Source: Corynebacterium variabile (GTDB lineage Bacteria > Actinomycetota > Actinomycetes > Mycobacteriales > Mycobacteriaceae). Taken from it: DNA of 64,000 nucleotides. Within the stretch, counting starts at the first letter, position 1; each line of letters opens with the position of its first letter. The stretch spans positions 248,001 through 312,000 of the forward strand of contig NZ_BJNT01000004.1 of assembly GCF_006539825.1 (NCBI RefSeq), in the 5' to 3' direction. Position numbers and translations under genes: made by a program. Positions 15,406-25,446 of this stretch are shown piece after piece. The notes under the pieces are model-generated. The model was not told the origin of the DNA. It did not search any database and worked only from the letters and a program-made list of their open reading frames with translations.

Positions 15406-18400
15406 ATGACCCACACCAGCTTCTTCTCCCGACTGAGCTCCGCCGATGCGGGCGCCGACCGGGCCACCCTGCTGTTCGGCGGACAGGCCACCGCCTGGCG
15501 CGCCGGGCTCACCGACCTCGCCGAGGACCCGTCCCTGGGTGACGCCGTCCGTGGCGTCCTCGACGATTCCGCCGCCCTCATCGCCCCGGTCGCCGCACAG
15601 GTCACCGCCGCCACCGCCGGCGCCCTGACCCTCGAGCGCCTGACCGGTGCCAAGGGTTCGGTCTCCGCCGCCCTGTCCGTACCGGGCATCACTGTCGCCC
15701 AGTTCGGCCAGCTCGCCGCGCTGAAGGCCGCCGGTTATGACGCCACCGCCGCCGTCGCCGCCGACCGTGCCTCCGTCCTGGGCCATTCCCAGGGCATCCT
15801 CGGTGCTGCACTCGTCGACGGTCGCGCCGGCGACCCCGCCCATGTCGTCGCCGTCGCCCGCCTGATCGGCGCCGCCGCGTCCCGCCTGACCCGCTCCCTC
15901 GGCGTCTCCGCCGGCGAAGCCACACCGATGCTCTCGGTCCGCGGTCTCGACCGCGCCACCCTCGACGCCGTCCTCGCCGAGGTCGCCGAGGCAGCCGGCG
16001 GCGCCGAGACCGGTGTGCAGGTCGCCATCCGCAACGGCCACCGCCGTTTCATCCTCTCCGGTGCCCCGGAGGACCTCGGCGTGGTCGAGAAGACCATCGC
16101 CGTCGTCGCCGACCGTGACGCCGCCGAGCTCGCCGCGAAGACCCGTGGCGGCGCCCCGCTCGCCCCGGTCTGCGAGTACCTCGAGGTCACCGTGCCCTTC
16201 CACCACGACATGATGGAGCCCGCCGTGGCCCAGACCGTCGCCTGGGCCGAGGCCTGCGGTCTCAACACCGACGGTGCCGCCGAGAAGCTCGCCCGCGCCG
16301 TGCTCACCGACCACGTCGACTGGGTCGACGGCATCGTCGACGCCCTGGCCTCCGGTACCACCTGGTTCCTCGACCTCGGCCCCGGCGACACCGTCTCCAA
16401 GCTCTCCGCCGACCTCGTCGAGGGCTCCGGTGCCGGCCTCGTGGCCGCCGGTACCCTCACCGCCGTCGACGAGCTCGCCGCCCCCGGTGAGGACCCCGCC
16501 CGCACCGTCGACTGGTCCGGCTTCGCCCCGCGCCTGCTCGACCTGCCGACCGGCCGCACCGTCGAGACGAAGTTCTCCCGTCTGACCGGCCGTTCCCCGA
16601 TCCTGCTGGCCGGCATGACACCGACCACCGTCGACCCCGAGATCGTCGCCGCCGCCGCGAACGCCGGATACTGGGCCGAGATGGCCGGTGGCGGACAGGT
16701 CACCGCCGAGGTCTTCGACGGCAACCTCACCAAGCTCAAGGGTCTGCTCGACCCGGGCCGCGCCGTCCAGTTCAACGCCATGTTCATGGACCGCTACCTG
16801 TGGAACCTCCACTTCGGCACCCAGCGCGTGGTCTCCAAGGCCCGTGAGTCCGGCGCGCCGCTCGACGGCGTCGTCATCTCCGCCGGTATCCCCGAGCCCG
16901 ACGAGGCTCCCGAGGTCATCGGCGCACTGCGTAACTCCGGGTTCTCCCACATCGCCCTGAAGCCGGGCACCGTGGCCCAGATCCGCGCCGGCCTGGGCAT
17001 CGCCCGCCAGCTCGAGGAGACCGGCACCAGCATCATCCTCCAGGTCGAGGACGGCCACGCCGGTGGCCACCACTCCTGGGAGAACCTCGACGACCTGCTC
17101 ACCGCCACCTACGCGGAGATCCGTCGTCAGCCGAACGTCGTCCTCTGTGTCGGCGGCGGCATCGGCACCCCGGAGCGGGCCGCCGACTACCTCACCGGTT
17201 CCTGGGCCACCGCCCTCGGCCTGCCCGCCATGCCGGTCGACGGCATCATGGTCGGTACCGCGGCGATGACCGCCAAGGAGGCCAAGACCACCCCGGAGAT
17301 CAAGCAGCTCCTCGTCGACACCCCCGGTGTCGCCGACGAGACCGGCTCGGCCCTGACCGCCCCCAACGGCGGCTGGATCGCCCCGGGCCACTCCGCCGGT
17401 GGCGCGACCTCCGGCCTGTCCCACCTGCGTGCGGACATCCACGAGGTCGACAACTCAGCCGCGAAGTGCATGCGTCTGATCCAGGAGATCGGCTCCAACC
17501 TCGAGGCAGTCAACGCCCGCCGCGACGAGATCATCGCCGCGCTGAACAAGACCGCCAAGCCCTACTTCGGTGAGCTCGAGGAGATGACCTACGCCCAGGT
17601 CGTCCGCCGTTTCGCCGAGCTCTCCTTCCCGTGGGTCGACCCGTCCTGGCTGTCCCGCTTCCACCTGCTGCTGCAGCGTGTCGAGGCCCGCCTGTCCGAC
17701 GCCGACCACGGCGAGGTCGTCACCCTCTTCCCGACCGAGCAGGACGCCGCGCAGCCGGATGAGGCCATCGCCCGTCTCATCGAGGCCTACCCGGCCGCCG
17801 AGAACGACACCCTGACCCCGCTCGACACCGCCTGGTTCCTGGTGATGTGCCGCAAGTTCCCGAAGCCCGTCGGCTTCGTCCCCGCCATCGACGAGGACCT
17901 CCTGGCCTGGTGGGGCAAGGACTGCCTGTGGCAGTCCCAGGACACCCGCTACTCCGCCGACCAGGTCCGCATCATCCCGGGCCCGGTGTCCGTCTCCGGT
18001 ATCACCACCGTCGACGAGCCCGTCGCGTCCATCCTCGGCCGCTTCGAGGACGCCTGCCGTGAGCGCGTCGCCGGTGGCGACTCCGCCTCCGCCGGCCGCC
18101 ACTCCCTGGACAGTGACGAGGCCGAGGTCACCACCGCGTGGTCCCGGACCTCCGATGCACAGGACGTCGCGTCCTTCCTCAAGGCCACCCCGTACATCTC
18201 CTGGACCGGCCACCTCATGGACAACCCGGCCCACGTCATCGACGAGGAGAAGTACGAGCTGATCGTCACCGACGACGGCAGCAACGGCGGCCCGGTGAAG
18301 GTCACCGTCGACCTGCACCTCGACACCTTCTGGGACGGCACCGCCGCCGGCGAGGGCGAGGGCAGGGTCCACGCCGTGCGCCGCCTGCCGGTCCCGCTGA

Positions 18401-21400
18401 TCCTGTCCGACGCGGTCGCCTCCGGCGCCCTGCCCGTCGTCGACGAGGAGAAGCTCCCGGAGACCATGTACGGCCTGCTCGCCGGCACCGCCGGTGTGGG
18501 CAACACCTCCGTCACCGACGACGTCATCGACCGGATGCCCGCCAAGATCGACGGCTCCGAGACCGCCGAGACCCCGTTCGGCACGTTCACCTACACCTTC
18601 CACCTCACCGACAGCCTCGGCTCCCAGCACGCCGGCGTGACCGGTGCCGGCCTGCCCGACCTGTCCGGGACCGGTTCCGGGTCCCGCTCCGACGAGCGCG
18701 CCACCATCGTGCCGGATGCCCTGCTCGGCACCTGCTGGCCGGCCATCTACGCCGCCCTGGGATCCGCCCTGGTCGACGGCTACCCGGTCATCGAGGGTCT
18801 GCTCAACGCCGTCCACCTGGACCACTCCGTGGCCCTCGAGGTCCCGGCCGACGAGATCCCCACCGGCGAGATCACCGTCACCAGCTGGGCCGCCGGCATC
18901 GAGGAGTCCTCCTCCGGACGCGTCGTCACCGTGCACCACCACATGTTCGACGCCGCCGGTGAGCTGCTCGGCAAGCAGACCGAGCGCTTCGCCATCCGTG
19001 GCCGCGCCTTCGGCACCACCCCGCCCGCCGATCCGGCCCCCGCCGGCGGCATCGACCGGGAGATCACCGACACCCCGCGCTCCACCCTGCTGCGCACCCG
19101 GGTCAACGCCCCGGCAGAGATGACCCCGTTCGCCTGGGTCTCCGGTGACTTCAACCCGATCCACACCAGCCACGTCGCCGCCCGCGTCGCCGGTCTGCAG
19201 GCACCGCTGGTCCACGGCATGTGGCTGTCGGCCACCGCCCAGCACGCCGCCTCTGCGGCCGGTTCCGGCCACACCATCCTCGGCTGGACCTACCGCATGT
19301 TCGGCCTGGTGCAGCTGGGTGACCCGGTGGACATCCAGGTCGAGCGCGTCGGCCGCGTCGCCGGCGGCGGACTGCTGCTGGACGTCACCTGCCGCATCAA
19401 CGACGAGCTGGTCTCCCAGGGCACCGCGGTCACCGCCGCCCCGACGATCGCCTACGTCTACCCCGGCCAGGGCATCCAGGCCAAGGGCATGGGCCTCGAC
19501 GAGCGCGCCGCCTCCAAGGCCACCACCGAGGTCTGGGAGCGGGCCGACAGGCACACCCGTGAGGCCCTGGACTTCTCCATCCTCACCGTCGTGCGCGACA
19601 ACCCGACCGAGCTCACCGCCAAGGGTGTGACCTACCACCACCCGGACGGCGTCCTGTACCTCACCCAGTTCACCCAGGTCGCCCTGGCGACCCTGGCCCT
19701 GGCACAGACCGCCCGCCTGCGCGAGGCCGACGCCCTGGTCGCCGACGCCTTCTACGCCGGCCACTCCCTCGGTGAGTACACCGCCTTGTCGGCCTACGCC
19801 GGCACCATCGACCTGGAGACCGTCCTCGAGGTCGTCTTCCACCGTGGCTCGACCATGCACCACCTCATCCCGCGTGACGAGCACGGCCGCTCCGACTACC
19901 GGATGGGTGCCCTGCGCCCGAACCAGTTCGGCGTCGACGACGAGCACGTCGTCGAGTACGTCAACGGTGTCGCCGAAGCCTCGGGCGAATTCCTCGAGAT
20001 CGTGAACTTCAACCTCGCCGGTGAGCAGTACTCCATCGCCGGCACGGTCGCCGGTCTCGCCGCCCTCGAGGAGGACGCCGCCAGGCGCACCGCCGAGCAT
20101 GGCGGCAAGGGCTCCTTCATGATGGTCCCGGGCATCGACGTGCCCTTCCACTCCCGCGTCCTGCACCCCGGTGTCCCGGACTTCCGGGAGAAGCTCGACG
20201 GCCTGCTCCCGCCGCGCATCAACCACGAGATCCTCGTCGGCCGCTACATCCCGAACCTCGTCGCCCGCCCGTTCGAGCTCACCGAGGACTTCGTCCGTTC
20301 CATCCTGGACGTCGTCCCCTCCGAGCCCGCCCAGGCACTGCTCGACGACTGGGCCGCCGCCACCGCCGATGACGCGGCGCAGGCGACCACCGCCCGCACC
20401 CTGTTCATCGAGCTGCTGTGCTGGCAGTTCGCCTCCCCGGTGCGCTGGATCGAGACCCAGGACCTGCTCTTCGCCCCCGACCGTCTCGACATCGACGAGG
20501 TCGTCGAGGTCGGTCTCGGCGCCTCGCCGACCCTGGCGAACCTGGCCACCAAGACCCTCAGGCTGCCGCGCTTCTCCGCCGCCGACGTCGCCGTGCGCAA
20601 CGTCCAGCGCGACGAGAAGCTCGTCTACCACACCGACCAGCAGACCATCGACAGTCCCGTGTACGAGGACGAGGACGCTGTGCCCACCTCCGTGCCGGTC
20701 GGCGACCCGGTGCTCTCCCACGCCGAGGCGTCCGCCAAGGCACCGTCGGAATCCGTGCCCGAGTCCATGCCGGCTCCGGTCACCGAGTCCGCCGAGCTGC
20801 GCACCGCCCCGGCCGCCCCGGCCGGTGCCGTGGAGCGTCCCGCCGACCTGCCGTACAAGGCGTCCGACGCCATCAAGACGCTGCTGGCCTACGCCAACAA
20901 GCTGCGTCCGGAGCAGATCGGCGGCGCCGACACCACCGGTACGCTGACCAACGGTGTCTCCTCGCGCCTGAACCAGCTGCTCATGGACATCTCCGCTGAG
21001 CTGGGACTGTCCGCCGTCGAGGGCGCTGCCGAGGCCGACGTGGACACCCTGTCCGTCACCGTCGACGCCGCAGCCCACAACTACTCCGCGTTCGGGCCGG
21101 TGCTGGGTGAGGCCGTCAAGGACCGCCTGCGCAAGCTCTTCGGTGCCGCCGGTGCCAAGGCCTCGGCCATCGCCGACCGGGTCACCGGCACCTGGGAGCT
21201 CGGTCCGGGCTGGGTCGATCACACCACCGCGCAGATCCTGCTGGGGTCCCGCGAGGGTGCGTCCTCCCGTGGTGGTGACCTCGCCACCCTGGCGACCTCT
21301 GCCACCACCATGAACGACGTTAACGCGATCATCGACGAGGCCGTCGCCCAGGCCGGTGCCGCCCACGGTATCCCGGTCGCCATCCCGGCCGCCGGTGGTG

Positions 21401-24400
21401 CCGGCGGTGGCGGCACCGTGGACTCCGCAGCCCTCGACGCCTTCGCCGAAAGTGTCACTGGTGAGACGGGTGTGCTGGCCACCACGGCCCGCCACATCCT
21501 CGCCGCCCTGGACCTCGACGTCCCCGAGTCCGCCGCCCTGTCCGACGAGGAGGGTGCCGAGACCGCCGCCGTCCTCGAGGCAGTCTCCGCCGAGCTCGGC
21601 GCGAACTGGCCCGCCTCCGTGGCGCCGTCCTTCGACGCCCGCCGGACCCTGCTCATCGACGACCGCTGGGCCACCGCCCGTGAGGACGTCGCCCGCCTGG
21701 CCAACGGTGAGGAACTCGCCGAGTCGGTGTCCTTCCGCGGTACCGGTGAGACCGTCGCCGTGCACGCTGAGTACCGCGCCGCGGCTGCTGAGGAGGCCGG
21801 CGACACCTCGCTGGCCGCCCGCTTCCGGTCCATCGCCGAGGACGCCCGCTCCACCGAGCCGGGTGCCTTCGAGGGCCAGGTCGCCGTGGTCACCGGTGTC
21901 ACCCCGGCGTCCATCGCCGGTGGCGTGGTCGGCGACCTGCTGGCCGAGGGCGCGACGGTCGTCATGACCGCGTCCCGCGTCAGCTCCGCCCGCCTGGAGT
22001 TCGCCAAGAAGCTCTACCGTGAGCACGCCTCGGCGTCCGCCCGGATCTGGCTGGTGCCGGCCAACCTCTCCTCCTACCGCGACATCGACGCGCTGGTGGA
22101 GTGGATCGGCACCGAGCAGACCGAGACCGTCGGCTCCGACCAGAAGCTCATCAAGCCCGCCCTGGTCCCCGACCTCTTCCTGCCGTTCGCCGCCCCGAGC
22201 GTCTCCGGCACCGTGGAGGACGCCGGCGGAAACGCCGAGATCCAGACCCGACTGCTGCTGTGGAGCGTCGAGCGGTCCTTCACCGCCCTGTCCCGCATCG
22301 GCCACGAGGCCGACCTGGCCCACCGCCTGCACGTCGTCCTCCCGGGGTCCCCGAACCGCGGCACCTTCGGTGGCGACGGCGCGTACGGCGAAGTCAAGGC
22401 CGCCTTCGACGCCATCGGCAACAAGTGGTCCAACGAGCCGTGGGGCGGGCGCGTCACCATCGCCCACCCGCGGATCGGCTGGGTCGCCGGTACCGGCCTC
22501 ATGGGCGGCAACGACCCGCTTGTCGACGCCGCCGTCGAGGCGGGCGTCCACGTGTGGAGCCCCGCCGAAATCTCCGGTGAGCTGCTGAAGCTCTGTTCCG
22601 AGTCGGTCCGTGCCGAGGCCCTCGACGGCCCGGTCGACGCCGACCTGACCGGTGGGCTCGACAAGATCAACCTCACCGAGCTGCGCGACCAGGCTGTCGC
22701 CGACGGTGCCTTCGCCACCGCCGCCGCGGTCGAGGATGACGCCGAGGTCCCGGTCACGGTCAACGCCCTGCCCTCGCCGGTGCGCGTCGCCCAGCCGGTC
22801 GGCTCTGACTTCGGTGCCGCACCGTGGGGTGACGTCACCACCGACCTCGAGGACATGGTCGTCGTCGTGGGCCTCGGAGAGGTCAGCGCCTGGGGCTCGG
22901 GACGTACCCGTGCCGAGGCCGAGCTGGGCATCCAGGCTGACGGGTCCGTGGACCTGTCCGCCGCCGGTGTGCTGGAGCTCGCCTGGATGACCGGCCTGCT
23001 GACCTGGATGGATACCCCGGTCGCCGGCTGGTACGACGTCGACGGCAACATCGTGCCCGAGGAGGAGATCTACACGCGCTACCGCGACGAGGTCGCCGCC
23101 CGCGCCGGTGTCCGCACCTTCGTCGACGACGGTGAGAACGGGGCCCTCGAGGACCTGCACACCCCGCAGGAGGTCGAGATCTTCCTCGACCACGAGGTCA
23201 CCTTCACCGTGGACTCCGCCGAGGACGCCGCGTCCTTCGTGGACTCCGACCCGACCTTCACGCGTGCCAACCACGACGAGGAGACCGGCGAGTGGTCCGT
23301 CACCCGTCTGCCGGGCGCCCGGACCCGCGTGCCGCGTCGGGCGACCCTGGCCCGTAAGGTCGGCGGCCAGTTCCCGACCGACTTCGATCCGGCACGCTGG
23401 GGCATCCCGGCGTCCATGATCGAGGCCGTGGACCGCATCGCGATCTGGAACCTCGTCACCGCGGTGGACGCCTACCTCTCCGCCGGCTTCAGCCCGGCCG
23501 AGATCCTGCAGGCCGTGCACCCGTCCGACGTCGCCATGACGCAGGGCACCGGTTTCGGTGGCATGACCTCGATGCGCAAGCTCTTCGTCGACCGCTTCCT
23601 GGAGGAGGACATCCCGTCCGACATCCTGCAGGAGACGCTGCCAAACGTCGTCGCTGCGCACACCATGCAGTCCTACGTGGGCGGCTACGGTGCGATGATC
23701 CACCCGGTCGGTGCCTGTGCGACCGCGGCGGTCTCCGTCGAAGAGGGTGCCGACAAGATCCAGCTCGGCAAGGCCGACTTCGTGGTCGCCGGTGCGACCG
23801 ACGACATCTCGGTGGAGTCCATCACCGGCTTCGCGAACATGAACGCGACCGCGGACTCCGACAAGATGGCCGCCAAGGGCCTCAACGAGCGCTTCTACTC
23901 CCGGGCCAATGACCGTCGCCGCGGCGGCTTCGTCGAGGCCCAGGGTGGTGGCACGATCCTGCTGGCCCGTGGTTCCGTGGCCGCGAAGCTGGGCCTGCCG
24001 GTCCAGTCCGTGGTCGGGTTCGCGGCGTCCTACGCCGACGGTGCCCACACCTCCATCCCGGCCCCGGGCCAGGGTGCGCTGGCCGCCGGCCGTGGCGGGA
24101 AGAACTCCCGTCTGGCCCGCGACCTGGCGAAGCTGGGTGTGTCCGCCGACGACATCGCCGTCGTCTCCAAGCACGACACCTCCACCAACGCCAATGACCC
24201 GAACGAGTCGAAGCTGCACACCCGCCTGGCGTCCGTGCTGGGCCGTACCGCGGGCAACCCGCTGTACGTCGTGTCGCAGAAGACCCTGACCGGTCACGCC
24301 AAGGGCGGTGCCGCCGTCTTCCAGGCGGCCGGCCTGGGCGACATGTTCCGGACCTCGAAGATCCCGGCGAACCGCTCGCTGGACTGCGTGGACCCGGAGA

Positions 24401-24771
24401 TGGCGTCCTCCCCGGACCTGGTGTGGCTGCGCAACCCGCTGCAGCTGCAGCGCACGGTCAAGGCCGGTCTGCTCACCTCGCTGGGCTTCGGCCACGTGTC
24501 CGCGCTGCTCGCGCTGGTGCACCCGGAGGCGTTCCGCGTCGCCGTGGCGTCCCAGATCGGTGAGGATGCTGCGGCGGCCTGGGAGGCGAAGGCCTCCGAG
24601 CGCCTGCGCGCCGGTGTCCGCCGCCGCGAGGCCGGCATGCTCGGCCACCGTGCCCTGTTCGAGGAGATCGGCCACCGTCGCTTCGCCGACGGTGTCGACA
24701 TCGACGAGGCTGAGCCGGCCATGCTGCTCGACCCGGCGACCCGCGCCGGTGAGGACGGTCTGTTCCGGTGA
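15406..24771 (+). CDS. fas: Type I multidomain fatty acid synthase (FAS-I)
   Basis: A giant 3121-residue single-chain synthase carrying out the whole fatty acid cycle in the cytosol. Domains in order: acyltransferase (GHSQG, Ser128), enoyl reductase (ILLAGMTPTTV, about 399), MaoC-like dehydratase (FNPIHTSHVAA, about 1249), malonyl/palmitoyl transferase (GHSLGEY, Ser1454), ACP (GVSSRLNQLL, phosphopantetheine Ser about 1852-1853), ketoreductase (VAVVTGVTPASIAGG, about 2159) and ketosynthase (GACATAA, Cys2771; TLTGHAKGGAA). This is the actinobacterial FAS-I order. I chose ATG 15406 because AAAGGA lies 5 bases before it; GTG 15337, overlapping the previous stop, would add 23 unconserved residues. 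acpS overlaps its stop. Confidence 0.96.
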   Translation: MTHTSFFSRLSSADAGADRATLLFGGQATAWRAGLTDLAEDPSLGDAVRGVLDDSAALIAPVAAQVTAATAGALTLERLTGAKGSVSAALSVPGITVAQFGQLAALKAAGYDATAAVAADRASVLGHSQGILGAALVDGRAGDPAHVVAVARLIGAAASRLTRSLGVSAGEATPMLSVRGLDRATLDAVLAEVAEAAGGAETGVQVAIRNGHRRFILSGAPEDLGVVEKTIAVVADRDAAELAAKTRGGAPLAPVCEYLEVTVPFHHDMMEPAVAQTVAWAEACGLNTDGAAEKLARAVLTDHVDWVDGIVDALASGTTWFLDLGPGDTVSKLSADLVEGSGAGLVAAGTLTAVDELAAPGEDPARTVDWSGFAPRLLDLPTGRTVETKFSRLTGRSPILLAGMTPTTVDPEIVAAAANAGYWAEMAGGGQVTAEVFDGNLTKLKGLLDPGRAVQFNAMFMDRYLWNLHFGTQRVVSKARESGAPLDGVVISAGIPEPDEAPEVIGALRNSGFSHIALKPGTVAQIRAGLGIARQLEETGTSIILQVEDGHAGGHHSWENLDDLLTATYAEIRRQPNVVLCVGGGIGTPERAADYLTGSWATALGLPAMPVDGIMVGTAAMTAKEAKTTPEIKQLLVDTPGVADETGSALTAPNGGWIAPGHSAGGATSGLSHLRADIHEVDNSAAKCMRLIQEIGSNLEAVNARRDEIIAALNKTAKPYFGELEEMTYAQVVRRFAELSFPWVDPSWLSRFHLLLQRVEARLSDADHGEVVTLFPTEQDAAQPDEAIARLIEAYPAAENDTLTPLDTAWFLVMCRKFPKPVGFVPAIDEDLLAWWGKDCLWQSQDTRYSADQVRIIPGPVSVSGITTVDEPVASILGRFEDACRERVAGGDSASAGRHSLDSDEAEVTTAWSRTSDAQDVASFLKATPYISWTGHLMDNPAHVIDEEKYELIVTDDGSNGGPVKVTVDLHLDTFWDGTAAGEGEGRVHAVRRLPVPLILSDAVASGALPVVDEEKLPETMYGLLAGTAGVGNTSVTDDVIDRMPAKIDGSETAETPFGTFTYTFHLTDSLGSQHAGVTGAGLPDLSGTGSGSRSDERATIVPDALLGTCWPAIYAALGSALVDGYPVIEGLLNAVHLDHSVALEVPADEIPTGEITVTSWAAGIEESSSGRVVTVHHHMFDAAGELLGKQTERFAIRGRAFGTTPPADPAPAGGIDREITDTPRSTLLRTRVNAPAEMTPFAWVSGDFNPIHTSHVAARVAGLQAPLVHGMWLSATAQHAASAAGSGHTILGWTYRMFGLVQLGDPVDIQVERVGRVAGGGLLLDVTCRINDELVSQGTAVTAAPTIAYVYPGQGIQAKGMGLDERAASKATTEVWERADRHTREALDFSILTVVRDNPTELTAKGVTYHHPDGVLYLTQFTQVALATLALAQTARLREADALVADAFYAGHSLGEYTALSAYAGTIDLETVLEVVFHRGSTMHHLIPRDEHGRSDYRMGALRPNQFGVDDEHVVEYVNGVAEASGEFLEIVNFNLAGEQYSIAGTVAGLAALEEDAARRTAEHGGKGSFMMVPGIDVPFHSRVLHPGVPDFREKLDGLLPPRINHEILVGRYIPNLVARPFELTEDFVRSILDVVPSEPAQALLDDWAAATADDAAQATTARTLFIELLCWQFASPVRWIETQDLLFAPDRLDIDEVVEVGLGASPTLANLATKTLRLPRFSAADVAVRNVQRDEKLVYHTDQQTIDSPVYEDEDAVPTSVPVGDPVLSHAEASAKAPSESVPESMPAPVTESAELRTAPAAPAGAVERPADLPYKASDAIKTLLAYANKLRPEQIGGADTTGTLTNGVSSRLNQLLMDISAELGLSAVEGAAEADVDTLSVTVDAAAHNYSAFGPVLGEAVKDRLRKLFGAAGAKASAIADRVTGTWELGPGWVDHTTAQILLGSREGASSRGGDLATLATSATTMNDVNAIIDEAVAQAGAAHGIPVAIPAAGGAGGGGTVDSAALDAFAESVTGETGVLATTARHILAALDLDVPESAALSDEEGAETAAVLEAVSAELGANWPASVAPSFDARRTLLIDDRWATAREDVARLANGEELAESVSFRGTGETVAVHAEYRAAAAEEAGDTSLAARFRSIAEDARSTEPGAFEGQVAVVTGVTPASIAGGVVGDLLAEGATVVMTASRVSSARLEFAKKLYREHASASARIWLVPANLSSYRDIDALVEWIGTEQTETVGSDQKLIKPALVPDLFLPFAAPSVSGTVEDAGGNAEIQTRLLLWSVERSFTALSRIGHEADLAHRLHVVLPGSPNRGTFGGDGAYGEVKAAFDAIGNKWSNEPWGGRVTIAHPRIGWVAGTGLMGGNDPLVDAAVEAGVHVWSPAEISGELLKLCSESVRAEALDGPVDADLTGGLDKINLTELRDQAVADGAFATAAAVEDDAEVPVTVNALPSPVRVAQPVGSDFGAAPWGDVTTDLEDMVVVVGLGEVSAWGSGRTRAEAELGIQADGSVDLSAAGVLELAWMTGLLTWMDTPVAGWYDVDGNIVPEEEIYTRYRDEVAARAGVRTFVDDGENGALEDLHTPQEVEIFLDHEVTFTVDSAEDAASFVDSDPTFTRANHDEETGEWSVTRLPGARTRVPRRATLARKVGGQFPTDFDPARWGIPASMIEAVDRIAIWNLVTAVDAYLSAGFSPAEILQAVHPSDVAMTQGTGFGGMTSMRKLFVDRFLEEDIPSDILQETLPNVVAAHTMQSYVGGYGAMIHPVGACATAAVSVEEGADKIQLGKADFVVAGATDDISVESITGFANMNATADSDKMAAKGLNERFYSRANDRRRGGFVEAQGGGTILLARGSVAAKLGLPVQSVVGFAASYADGAHTSIPAPGQGALAAGRGGKNSRLARDLAKLGVSADDIAVVSKHDTSTNANDPNESKLHTRLASVLGRTAGNPLYVVSQKTLTGHAKGGAAVFQAAGLGDMFRTSKIPANRSLDCVDPEMASSPDLVWLRNPLQLQRTVKAGLLTSLGFGHVSALLALVHPEAFRVAVASQIGEDAAAAWEAKASERLRAGVRRREAGMLGHRALFEEIGHRRFADGVDIDEAEPAMLLDPATRAGEDGLFR

Positions 24772-25289
24772 GTGACCCGGTGAACGGCGCGGGGCCCGTA
24801 TCCGCGCGAGGTCGGGTGGAGCCGGTGGATCTGGTGCCACGTGGGTTCGTGCTGGGTGTGGGTGTCGACGTGGTCGACATCCCCGCGTTCACCGAACAGC
24901 TGGACCTGCCGGGCTCGAAGTTCGCACTGTCCTTCACCGGGGCGGAGCGTCGTGAGTGCGCCCGGTTGGCGAAGACCAGTGGGAACATCGGACAGCACCT
25001 TGCCGCCCGGTGGGCGGCGAAGGAGGCCTTCTACAAGGCATGGACGCTGGCCGACGCCGGGGACGAGATTCCCGGTGCCCAGATGGACTGGTCGCAGATC
25101 GAGGTGGTCAAGGACCGCTGGGGTCGGCCGTACATCCGGCTGGCTCCTGCACTGGAGGTCCGGGTGAACGGGGCGCTGACCGCCCGGTTCGGCGGGGCAG
25201 ACGGGGCAGGCCATGCGGTGTGGCAGCTGAGCCTGTCGCACGACGGGCCTGTCGCCCAGGCCTTCGTGGTCGGGGAGTGGCGGGTGTAG
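24768..25289 (+). CDS. acpS: Holo-[acyl-carrier-protein] synthase
   Basis: A 173-residue AcpS-type phosphopantetheinyl transferase, which moves the CoA arm onto the ACP serine of FAS-I. The metal site is in GVGVDVVDI and in ARWAAKEAFYKAW. The GTG start overlaps the fas stop (GTGA), so translation is coupled to its substrate enzyme. The N-terminal 28 residues before the conserved core are extra and could mark a later true start. Last gene of the carboxylase-FAS operon. Confidence 0.93.
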   Translation: MSDPVNGAGPVSARGRVEPVDLVPRGFVLGVGVDVVDIPAFTEQLDLPGSKFALSFTGAERRECARLAKTSGNIGQHLAARWAAKEAFYKAWTLADAGDEIPGAQMDWSQIEVVKDRWGRPYIRLAPALEVRVNGALTARFGGADGAGHAVWQLSLSHDGPVAQAFVVGEWRV

Positions 25290-25333
25290 CGTCCGCGAGT
25301 TACAACCCACGCCCGGCTTCCCCTGACGTGCCT

Positions 25334-25400
25334 GTCATGAGTTGACCCTAATCTGTCTATCCGGAGGCCCCGGTCTGACAGATTCGGGTCAACTCATGAC
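25334..25400. terminator. Long imperfect hairpin between convergent genes
   Basis: Arms 25334-25357 and 25377-25400 pair at 23 of 24 positions around a 19-base loop. It lies 45 bases after the acpS stop and 47 before the end of the opposing gene. No U-tract on either strand. It probably ends transcription in both directions. Confidence 0.6.
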
Positions 25401-25446
25401 GGCTGCTCCGGTCAGGCATCCTCTGCGAAGGGCCGGGGCATCAGAG

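Noticed and set aside
17455..24840. 2461-residue minus-strand frame over fas
   Set aside because: Shadow frame; the plus strand has all FAS-I active sites in order.
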